Origin: Spirochaetia bacterium
GTDB taxonomy: Bacteria; Spirochaetota; UBA12135
Direction: 5' to 3'
Length of the DNA stretch: 6,636 nucleotides
Assembly (NCBI GenBank): GCA_003497555.1
Contig: DNNS01000474.1
Span: forward strand, 1 to 6,636
Positions 1 to 5,717 of this stretch are shown here, in pieces. Position 1 is the stretch's first letter. Every line of letters starts with the position of its first letter. The notes beneath the pieces are model-generated. The model was not told the DNA's origin, searched no databases, and worked only from the letters and a program-made list of their open reading frames with translations. The position numbers and the translations under genes are program-made.

Positions 1-569
1 TTTATAAAAGTAATCATATCCGGTTCGGAAAAGAAAGGCCTGGCAACGGGAAAAAGCGGACCGTGGGAAACAATTGAGATAAATTCATTGTTTGGTATAT
101 CTTCAAGCAGACGAGTGAACCATGTCCGTTGACTGGAGTTTTCGCCGAACATCCTGTAATCAACAAATAAAAAATGAACACCTTCCCGGCTGAAAGAAAA
201 GGCGTTTCCCGGGCCGCGCATTATTCCGGAATTTTCATTCCCGGGCATAATGCATTTTTTCATGACGGTTTCGCTTTCGTGTGTTCCGGCCGTACTCAGA
301 ACCTGCAGATTCCGCTTTTTAAATTCAGCAAGGCACAATTTTGCTTCCTGCAGAGCCTGACGGGGATTTGATAATCCGCCTTCAACGATATCTCCTGTGC
401 AGATGACATAATCAGGTTTTTCCGCAGCAACAGCGTCAAGAAAGGATGGCGCTTCACGCAGAGTAATTGTCCGATAGCGCGGGCGATCATCATAAACAGC
501 GCTGCCTCCTTTCATTTCAAGCGGAGGTACGTTACAAAAGTGAAAATCGCCGATTACTGCAAATTTCAT
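1..569 (-). CDS. Calcineurin-like metallophosphoesterase, partial (C-terminus beyond left edge)
   Basis: This reading frame starts at the ATG at 569 and runs without a stop off the left edge, giving 189 complete codons. The protein begins MKFAVIGDFHF, which places metallophosphoesterase motif I (GDxH; D8, H10) at the very start, so the chosen start fits the family. Motif II is CTGDIVEGG (D60). Motif III reads GTHE (95-98), where the family usually has GNH(E/D). SHGP (H169) matches the later metal-binding histidine motif; the final GHxH motif would lie outside the window. Family members use two metal ions to cleave phosphomono- or diesters; the substrate here is unknown. There is no signal peptide, so it is probably cytoplasmic. 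It follows the GH95 gene by 59 nt on the same strand with no visible terminator between, so co-transcription is likely. No clear Shine-Dalgarno precedes the ATG. The Thr for Asn change may alter or reduce activity. Confidence 0.87.
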   Translation of the reverse strand, partial: MKFAVIGDFHFCNVPPLEMKGGSAVYDDRPRYRTITLREAPSFLDAVAAEKPDYVICTGDIVEGGLSNPRQALQEAKLCLAEFKKRNLQVLSTAGTHESETVMKKCIMPGNENSGIMRGPGNAFSFSREGVHFLFVDYRMFGENSSQRTWFTRLLEDIPNNEFISIVSHGPLFPVARPFFSEPDMITFI

Positions 570-628
570 AAGAGGGTTCCGGTTAAATTTTCTGCATTTT
601 TTTAATCTGTATCGGGTAAATAAAGATG

Positions 629-3001
629 TTAAACTGCAGCATAAATCAGATATTTCATGTTTTTTATAACTTTAAAAGTATATACATTACCGCTGGTTTT
701 TGCAAATTCAACAGCTGTACCGGAACATTGTATTCTGACAGATTCTTTGGTTCTAAAGCGGCAGATTCTGTCGGCTCCGGATGAAATATAGGCTTTATCC
801 AGTTTTCCGTTTTTCCATTGTATATCGATTTCAAAGCCGGTCCTGGCTCTAAGACCCCGTACTTCTCCGTCTGTCCATACATCAGGCAAAGCCGGCAGCA
901 GGTGAATCTCCCCGTCATGGCTTTGTATTAGCATTTCGGCAATTGCCGATGACAAACCCTCAATGTCACCGACCTGCGGGTTGCCGTGCGCTGTAGAAAA
1001 CAGATTCGGCAGGCTGAATTCCTTAACAATTCTTTCAAGGGTTTTCCAGGCATTATTGCCGTCCTGCAGGCGCGCCCAGAAATGAGCAATCCATACCAGA
1101 CTCCAGCCCTGGGCATTGTAATCAGAAGCAAGCCGCCTTTCCAGGGTCTTGCGCGCAGCTTGAAAATAATCGGAATTTTTATCTGTAATCATACATCCGG
1201 GAAAGAGCGCGAATAAATGGGATATATGCCTGTGCCCGGGATCCGTTTCTTCGTAATCTTCAATCCATTCCTGAATACCTCCGGTTTTTTTGCTTATTAC
1301 CACCGGAGCGAGCCGCTGCATGGCAGATTCAATCTCGGATCTGAATTTTAAATCTTTCTTGGTTTTCAGGCCCAGGGCTTCAATAGACTGGAGACAGCAT
1401 TGGAAAAGACGGTAAATAATTTCCAGATCCATGCTTGCTCCGTATGTCAGTTTGGAAACGCTTCCGTCTGCCCGGCGGAAACTGTTTTCCGGGGAATGCG
1501 ACGGATTAGTCACCAGTTTTCCCGCTGCCGGAATACCCGGCGGAGCTTCAATCAGAAAATCAAGCATGAATTCCGCAGCGCCTTTCATCAGGGGAAACGC
1601 GCGCGTTTTGAGGAATTTTTTATCGCCGCTGAAAAGATAGTGTTCAAAGGCATGAAGGCAAATCCACGCTCCGCCCATGGGCCAGACTCCGTGCGTGCCG
1701 TCCATGGGTTCCGTACATCCGAAAATATCGGTTATATGATGAGCAACCCAGCCCCGTGCCTGATAGTGTTTTTTGGCCGTTTTTTCTCCAAAGGGAACCA
1801 GTTTTTCCAGAAAATCAAACAGGGGCAGACTGCATTCGGAAAGACTGCACACTTCAGCCTGCCAGTAATTGATCTGCAGATTAATGTTGAAAACATAAGC
1901 GCTGTTCCAGGGGGTTATGATTTTATCGGTCCACACTCCCTGCAGATGGGACGGAAGAGTCCCCGGCCTTGAACATGATAGCAGCAGATATCGACAGTAA
2001 TTGAAATACAGGGAAAAAAAATCAGGATCCTGATTCGAATTTTTTATGCCTGCGATCCTCTCGTCCGTGGGAAGAATGCTGTTTTCACAATTTTCAAGAT
2101 TTAGCGCTGTTTTTTGAAATAATTTCTGATAATCGGCAATATGGGAATTCCTGATTTCGTTATAGGATTTATTTTTCACTGCTTTGATGTATGATTTACA
2201 TATCCCTGCCGGATCGTTTTTGTTAAAATTTGTGGCCGCGGCAATAAGCAGTGTTACTTCATCGGCATCGTCAATACGGAGGGTGTTCCCGACTGCATTC
2301 AGGGAGCCGCTCTCGGTTTTTATATACATCTCGCTGAAAAATTTAATTCCGTCTTTTTCCACTTCTCCGGAAAGCGTTATGGTATCAAGCCGCGAAAGAA
2401 CTGTACTGGCATTTTCCGATCGATCCATGGAAAGATGGCAGAAAATTCTTCCGGGCTTACTGCATCCTATATGTACAACAATAACCTGATCAGGATATGA
2501 ACAGAATACTTCCCGGGTAAAATGCGCCTGCCCTGCGTTGAATTCCGTACGGACAATGCCTGTTGACAGATCGAGTTCGCGGCAGTAATTTTCCGGAAGT
2601 CCGCTTTCCGGGGAAGTGTTTTTTAACTGATCGCGTTTTCCGGACAAATGTAAATCGGTGCAGCGGGTAATTCCCGGCATACTGATATGCAGATTGCCGA
2701 GCGGCTGATATGATTCTATAACCGGCGGAACAGCAACTATTTTTTCTTCAACTATCTTTGATGCCCGCACCGTGTCGCCTTTAAAAATACAGGTCCGGGC
2801 TTCTTTGAGCCCTTTCAGGGCCTGCGGATTATAACGCGTCCGGCTCCGCCCTTTCCAGATGGTTTCTTCATTCAGCTGAATTAATTCATTTTCAACTCCG
2901 CCGAAAATCATGGCCCCCAGCCTTCCGTTGCCTGCGGGTAAAGCTTCTGTCCATTCCCGGGCGGGTTTTTTATACCATAAACGCAAAGAAGTATTTTTCA
3001 T
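629..3001 (-). CDS. Glycoside hydrolase family 95 protein (alpha-L-fucosidase/alpha-L-galactosidase type)
   Basis: A complete 790-residue protein, close to the usual length of a GH95 catalytic unit. The family consists of inverting exo-alpha-L-fucosidases and alpha-L-galactosidases. The N-terminal beta-sandwich starts with WYKKPAREW, then LPAGNGRLGAMIFGG (22-35) and LNEETIWKG (43-51), all classic for the family. The central (alpha/alpha)6 barrel has PWNSAYVFNINLQINYW (364-380), with N372 and N374 matching the paired catalytic-site Asn residues; NPSHSPENSF (499-508), where E505 matches the general acid; and GHRHISHLFALFPG (589-602). The C-terminal beta domain starts near HLLPALPDVW (700-709). 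Two things are odd. The usual QIDGNFGG stretch reads QVGDIEGL (676-683), so the usual Asp is Gly678, with Asp679 next to it. Residues about 112-140 form a longer loop than usual before RELDLSTG. The start does not look like a signal peptide, which suggests cytoplasmic action on imported oligosaccharides. The family is near certain; the exact sugar is not. Confidence 0.95.
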   Translation of the reverse strand: MKNTSLRLWYKKPAREWTEALPAGNGRLGAMIFGGVENELIQLNEETIWKGRSRTRYNPQALKGLKEARTCIFKGDTVRASKIVEEKIVAVPPVIESYQPLGNLHISMPGITRCTDLHLSGKRDQLKNTSPESGLPENYCRELDLSTGIVRTEFNAGQAHFTREVFCSYPDQVIVVHIGCSKPGRIFCHLSMDRSENASTVLSRLDTITLSGEVEKDGIKFFSEMYIKTESGSLNAVGNTLRIDDADEVTLLIAAATNFNKNDPAGICKSYIKAVKNKSYNEIRNSHIADYQKLFQKTALNLENCENSILPTDERIAGIKNSNQDPDFFSLYFNYCRYLLLSCSRPGTLPSHLQGVWTDKIITPWNSAYVFNINLQINYWQAEVCSLSECSLPLFDFLEKLVPFGEKTAKKHYQARGWVAHHITDIFGCTEPMDGTHGVWPMGGAWICLHAFEHYLFSGDKKFLKTRAFPLMKGAAEFMLDFLIEAPPGIPAAGKLVTNPSHSPENSFRRADGSVSKLTYGASMDLEIIYRLFQCCLQSIEALGLKTKKDLKFRSEIESAMQRLAPVVISKKTGGIQEWIEDYEETDPGHRHISHLFALFPGCMITDKNSDYFQAARKTLERRLASDYNAQGWSLVWIAHFWARLQDGNNAWKTLERIVKEFSLPNLFSTAHGNPQVGDIEGLSSAIAEMLIQSHDGEIHLLPALPDVWTDGEVRGLRARTGFEIDIQWKNGKLDKAYISSGADRICRFRTKESVRIQCSGTAVEFAKTSGNVYTFKVIKNMKYLIYAAV

Positions 3002-3097
3002 TTATTTTTCTCTATTTTCGACATGCGGTATTGCCTGCGGATTATTGAAAAAAACAGCGATTTACTTTTTTATTCATTTTAACTTTCATTATGTAAT

Positions 3098-3126
3098 AGT
3101 ATATATAGTATATAGTGAACTGTCAA
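3098..3126 (-). promoter_or_regulatory. Sigma70-type promoter for the GH95 gene
   Basis: On the minus strand, TTGACA (plus coordinates 3121-3126, a perfect -35) is followed by exactly 17 bases and then TATACT (3098-3103, 5 of 6 to the -10 consensus). Transcription would start near 3091, leaving an untranslated leader of about 90 nt before the ATG at 3001. The leader shows no strong hairpin or known riboswitch. The spacer and -10 carry repeated ACTATATA-like units. Poly-A tracts lie just upstream of the -35. Confidence 0.8.
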
Positions 3127-3130
3127 TGGA

Positions 3131-3160
3131 TTTTTTTGATATTTCCGGTATTTTTTTGAT
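3131..3160 (-). repeat. Direct repeat with A-tracts upstream of the GH95 -35 box
   Basis: The 10-mer TTTTTTTGAT occurs at 3131-3140 and again at 3151-3160 on the plus strand, so on the minus strand two ATCAAAAAAA units sit immediately upstream of the -35 box, 20 bp (two helical turns) apart. Relative to a start near 3091, the A7 tracts fall at about -41 to -47 and -61 to -67. This fits an UP-element or curved DNA that boosts the promoter. A direct-repeat activator site, as AraC-family proteins often use, is the alternative. Confidence 0.5.
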
Positions 3161-3374
3161 TTTATAAAAACTGTTGTTTGTATAATGTCCAGCTTGTTGC
3201 TTGATGATTTATCCTGCTCTGTTTGGGAATCTCTTCTGTAAAAAAAAATGGAACTTTTTAAGTGTTTTTTTAAATCTAAGTTTTTTATAATGACAAAAAT
3301 ATCAATTTGTATTATACCTTGTTTCAATAATATATAATCGGGAAAGCTGTTTTGGAATGCTCAATATTTTTAAA

Positions 3375-3403
3375 TTGACTGCTGCCCGGATTAAATATAT
3401 ACT
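3375..3403 (+). promoter_or_regulatory. Sigma70-type promoter for the AAC(3)-family acetyltransferase gene
   Basis: TTGACT (3375-3380, 5 of 6 to consensus) is followed by a 17-base spacer and TATACT (3398-3403). The same -10 hexamer serves the divergent GH95 promoter. A start near 3410 would leave a leader of only about 19 nt before the ATG at 3429. A 7-bp inverted repeat, TAAATAT (3392-3398) and ATATTTA (3408-3414), spans the -10 and probable start point and could be an operator or a chance result of AT-richness. Confidence 0.75.
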
Positions 3404-3413
3404 AATAATATTT

Positions 3414-3418
3414 AGGAG
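3414..3418 (+). promoter_or_regulatory. Ribosome binding site that sets the acetyltransferase start
   Basis: AGGAG lies 10 nt before the ATG at 3429. The upstream in-frame ATG at 3357 has no such site and lies upstream of the predicted -35 box, so the start at 3429 is preferred. Confidence 0.85.
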
Positions 3419-3428
3419 AATTAAAATT

Positions 3429-4214
3429 ATGGAACCTGCAAATCAATCTATAAACAGACAACAACTGGTTCTGGACTTAAAAAATATCGGTATTCGGAAA
3501 GGAGATATTCTCCTGGCCCACAGTTCGCTTTCGCGTATGGGCCATATTGAAGGCGGTGCGGATACTGTGATTGACGCGCTTTGGGAAGCACTGGGAGAAA
3601 AGGGAACGCTTTTAATGCCATCTTTCCAGAGCGGGGGAGAACATCAAATCCTGCGTCAAAGCTGTATTTTTGACCTTCGTACCTCTCCGTCGGAAATGGG
3701 ACTTATTACCGAGACCTTCCGTTTGCGGAAAGGTGTTATCCGTTCATTATCGCCTACTCATTGCACAGCCGGTTATGGTGCGCATGCAGAGGAGATTCTT
3801 AAGGATCATCAGTTTTGTACTGTATCAGTCGGGAAAGGCTCACCATATGAAAAATTGATTAAAATGAATGGAAAAATTCTTCTTTTGGGAGTTGGGCATG
3901 GTAATAATACCTCATTGCATTATATTGAGAATGTCAATGGGGCGCCTACTGTTTGCGCTGAGATTTTCCGGCCTGTGGTTATTGATTTGGAAGGCAGGTG
4001 CTGGGTAGTTCCGACCCAGCCGCATATGCCGGGATTATCTCGCCGCTACAACTGCCCGGAAGTGGAGAATGAAATAGTAAAGGCTTCTTTTCAGAAAAAC
4101 GGAAAAATAGGATTGGCTGATGCCAAACTGGTAGAAGCCGGTTCCATGGCAGAATTGATTGGAAAAAAAATCAGACAAAATCCTCTTTATTTAATTAATG
4201 TATTTTCGCATTAA
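3429..4214 (+). CDS. AAC(3)-family (Antibiotic_NAT) N-acetyltransferase
   Basis: A 261-residue protein, a usual length for this family, which moves an acetyl group from acetyl-CoA to an amine, classically the 3-amino group of aminoglycosides. Diagnostic stretches run in the expected order: GIRKGDILLAHSSLSRMG (21-38), GTLLMPSF (59-66), FDLRTSPSEMGLITETFR (81-98), RSLSPTHCTAGYG (105-117), SPYEKL (138-143), LLLGVGHGNNTSLHYIEN (151-168, with H164 in the position of the family's active-site His), and a C-terminal R-RY motif near 205-207. The RSLSPTH segment has Ser where many relatives have His (RSLHPTH). The extra 24 codons back to the ATG at 3357 do not belong to the conserved domain. It stands alone as a transcription unit, divergent from the GH95 gene and convergent with the AraC gene. 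Beside glycan genes its acceptor may be an amino sugar or another metabolite rather than a drug; that is inference. It should not be called a resistance gene on sequence alone. Confidence 0.95.
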   Translation: MEPANQSINRQQLVLDLKNIGIRKGDILLAHSSLSRMGHIEGGADTVIDALWEALGEKGTLLMPSFQSGGEHQILRQSCIFDLRTSPSEMGLITETFRLRKGVIRSLSPTHCTAGYGAHAEEILKDHQFCTVSVGKGSPYEKLIKMNGKILLLGVGHGNNTSLHYIENVNGAPTVCAEIFRPVVIDLEGRCWVVPTQPHMPGLSRRYNCPEVENEIVKASFQKNGKIGLADAKLVEAGSMAELIGKKIRQNPLYLINVFSH

Positions 4215-4297
4215 TTATTTCTACAACAATGTAATAATTTGAGAAAATTTATACCTGGAGTTGGAATTTATAGATCATTGAAGGTATTAGTGGAATC
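4215..4297. other. Convergent spacer, no clear terminator
   Basis: This 83-nt AT-rich gap separates the stop codons of the acetyltransferase and AraC genes. The only dyad seen is a weak six-base pair of arms, ATACCT and AGGTAT, about 24 nt apart and not followed by a T-run, so no intrinsic terminator is called. Confidence 0.6.
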
Positions 4298-5218
4298 TCA
4301 TTCAATCATAATACTATTTGATTTACGAAATTCTCCGGGTGTCAGACCGGTTTTTTTTTTAAAAATTTTATTGAAATAAAAATCAGAATTAAATCCGCAT
4401 AGTAGGGAAATTTCCTTGATTTTTTGCTGTGTTAAACCGAGATATGTTTTTGCTCTTTCAATACGTTCATTAATCAGGAAATCTATGGGGCTTAGGCCAC
4501 AATACCTTTTAAACTTTACCATCAGGTATGAACGTGTTAATGCGGTTAACTCGGTTAAATCTTTGATAGTGATATTTTTATTAAAGTTTTCTATCAAATG
4601 CTGCCGCGCAGTTAAAATATCATCAGGAATCTGATGTGTATTATTACGGCCAAACCTGATACCAATAATTTCGTTGAAGAGCGCCATCAGGCCGTATCCT
4701 GTGTATTCCGGGCATCTGTCACGGTTTTTCAATATGTATTTATCCATATACTCAAAGGCCGTTCGTATGCTCCCGGCGCTATCTTCAAGGATTAATTCGT
4801 TTTTAATATCCATGCCGGTAAGTAATTTAAGCAGCTCGGAGAAAGGTACATCCAGATCAGAATCCAAGCTGCGGTACACAATCATTAAAACTATAAAAGT
4901 GCAGTCAACAGGTACCCTCGGCATAACATCATGATATGTATCCGGATCAATAAGAACCATTTGTCCTGACCTCACTTTAATTTCCCGATTATCAATCAGA
5001 ATAGTGTTTGATCCTTTAAGATAGTAAACAAAATGGTAAATTTTATGACAGTGCTGATATCCTTTCGGATTTAAAGTTTTAATTTCATCTGCAGAAAAAT
5101 ATTGTTTACGCAGTCTAAACAAACACGGAACATATGTGTGGTTTTTATAGATTACTTTAAGCCACGATTGTTTGATAAATTCCGGTGTTTCCGGCTGAAA
5201 ACGTTCACTTTTATACAT
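4298..5218 (-). CDS. AraC-family transcriptional regulator with cupin sensor domain
   Basis: A complete 306-residue regulator. The N-terminal part holds an AraC-type cupin: HCHKIYHFVYYLKG (56-69), then KVRSGQMVLIDPDTYHDVMP (81-100), which matches the usual H-x-H, G-D/Q and P-x-x-x-H pattern of sugar-sensing members. A helical linker follows. The C-terminal DNA-binding domain (about 203-300) has both helix-turn-helix units: ITIKDLTELTALTRSYL (216-232) and IKEISLLCGFNSDFYFNKIF (267-286), ending with the family signature KKKTGLTPGEFRK (287-299). The start is the only plausible ATG before the cupin; no good Shine-Dalgarno precedes it and an in-frame TGA lies about 24 nt upstream. The three lysine codons at 287-289 come from a run of ten A residues, a possible slippage site. 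It is divergent from the exported carbohydrate-binding protein and near the GH95 gene, so it probably controls local glycan genes, sensing a sugar. Confidence 0.97.
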   Translation of the reverse strand: MYKSERFQPETPEFIKQSWLKVIYKNHTYVPCLFRLRKQYFSADEIKTLNPKGYQHCHKIYHFVYYLKGSNTILIDNREIKVRSGQMVLIDPDTYHDVMPRVPVDCTFIVLMIVYRSLDSDLDVPFSELLKLLTGMDIKNELILEDSAGSIRTAFEYMDKYILKNRDRCPEYTGYGLMALFNEIIGIRFGRNNTHQIPDDILTARQHLIENFNKNITIKDLTELTALTRSYLMVKFKRYCGLSPIDFLINERIERAKTYLGLTQQKIKEISLLCGFNSDFYFNKIFKKKTGLTPGEFRKSNSIMIE

Positions 5219-5477
5219 ACAGAATAATAATACAATAAAATCATATTATTGGCCATTTTTTTTTATTTTTTAATGGATTATAATATAACAATATAAATTG
5301 AGTATAATTATAGCTCGGTAAGGAGATAATTATAAATATATTGCGCAACTTTAAAACACCTTATCCAAACTCTCATGATTGTGGGGATTGATATGCATGC
5401 CCCGGTGTAAAAAATCAACAGAATGCGCTCCAATTCAAAAAGAACAGGAAAAGGATAAATAAAAGTATACTGATTGA

Positions 5478-5708
5478 TTGTTATATTGTACAAAAATCGA
5501 TCTGGCCTGGATTATCTGTCTTTATAAGGCAAAAGTACTTGATAGTAATACAGCAGCAGCCGTTATGTTTGGTAACTGTTCGGTACAGGTTTTACCGGTT
5601 ATATTCGATGAAGCAATCTTGTTTCCAGAGTATGATGTTGCGATATTATATCTGTTTAGAGGACGAAAATTTAGTTTAAATTTTTCTTTAGATAATATTG
5701 TTACATAA
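5478..5708 (+). CDS. Doubtful small ORF upstream of the exported protein (TTG start, 76 aa)
   Basis: An open frame of 76 codons begins with TTG at 5478 and ends with TAA at 5706-5708, whose last two bases are also the first two bases of the AAGGAG site of the next gene. It is in the same frame as the next gene, 9 nt before its ATG. The later half (FDEAILFPEYDVAIL, then FRGRKFSL) looks somewhat protein-like, but I recognise no family, see no ribosome binding site before the TTG, and see no signal peptide or repeat. It could be a small real gene, the tail of a decayed gene, or chance in AT-rich DNA. The last two are more likely. Confidence 0.18.
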   Translation: MLYCTKIDLAWIICLYKAKVLDSNTAAAVMFGNCSVQVLPVIFDEAILFPEYDVAILYLFRGRKFSLNFSLDNIVT

Positions 5709-5712
5709 GGAG
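5707..5712 (+). promoter_or_regulatory. Strong ribosome binding site for the exported carbohydrate-binding protein
   Basis: AAGGAG sits 5 nt before the ATG at 5718, close to ideal spacing. It fixes the start of the partial gene, which is supported independently by the signal peptide that follows at once. Confidence 0.88.
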
Positions 5713-5717
5713 TAATT

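Larger units (their letters stand above)
3002..3428. other. Divergent intergenic region between the GH95 and acetyltransferase genes
   Basis: This 427-nt AT-rich spacer separates two genes that point away from each other. It contains a promoter for each (3098-3126 minus; 3375-3403 plus), phased A-tracts and several homopolymer A and T runs. The middle (about 3161-3356) shows two further TATAAT hexamers on the plus strand (3181-3186 and 3333-3338), but neither has a good -35 at normal spacing. I see no convincing coding sequence, structured RNA or terminator. An open frame at 3079-3327 on the minus strand overlaps the promoter and has low-complexity composition, so it is not called. Confidence 0.75.
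5219..5717. other. AT-rich divergent spacer, possible decayed gene, no confident feature
   Basis: This 499-nt stretch lies between the AraC gene (minus) and the exported protein (plus) and must hold both promoters. Several TATAAT hexamers appear (plus strand 5279-5284 and 5303-5308; minus strand 5277-5282), as does TATACT at 5466-5471, but none has a good -35 at 16-18 bp, so no promoter is called. An AAGGAG at 5320-5325 looks like a ribosome binding site but is followed by ATA where a start codon would be expected. No tRNA, riboswitch or strong terminator hairpin was recognised. The length exceeds what two promoters need, which suggests remnants of a lost gene or an undescribed leader. Confidence 0.5.

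Noticed and set aside
174..493. Two overlapping 65-codon frames, one on each strand, near the left edge
   Set aside because: Both lie in other frames of the metallophosphoesterase gene, whose motifs are clear in the frame starting at 569.
1400..1972. 190-codon open frame on the plus strand inside the GH95 gene
   Set aside because: It lies wholly antisense to a well-conserved GH95 coding region and resembles no protein; it follows from the codon use of the real gene.
3079..3327. 82-codon minus-strand frame in the divergent spacer
   Set aside because: It overlaps the GH95 promoter, is rich in Lys, Ile and Ser as expected for translated AT-rich DNA, and has no ribosome binding site or family motif.
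3429..4214. Calling the acetyltransferase an aminoglycoside resistance gene
   Set aside because: The family match is strong, but substrate cannot be read from these motifs, and the neighbours show no resistance or mobile context.
5355..5409. Possible hairpin: ACACC and GGGG arms against CCCCGGTGT
   Set aside because: The left arm is split by about 22 nt, the continuous stem is only four GC pairs, and no terminator or known RNA pattern fits.
5308..5493. 61-codon minus-strand frame upstream of the AraC gene
   Set aside because: No ribosome binding site or recognisable motif; the composition matches random AT-rich DNA.
5549..5580. Possible plus-strand promoter TTGATA with TATGTT for the exported protein
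   Set aside because: The spacer would be 19 bp and the -10 matches only four of six bases, too weak to call.
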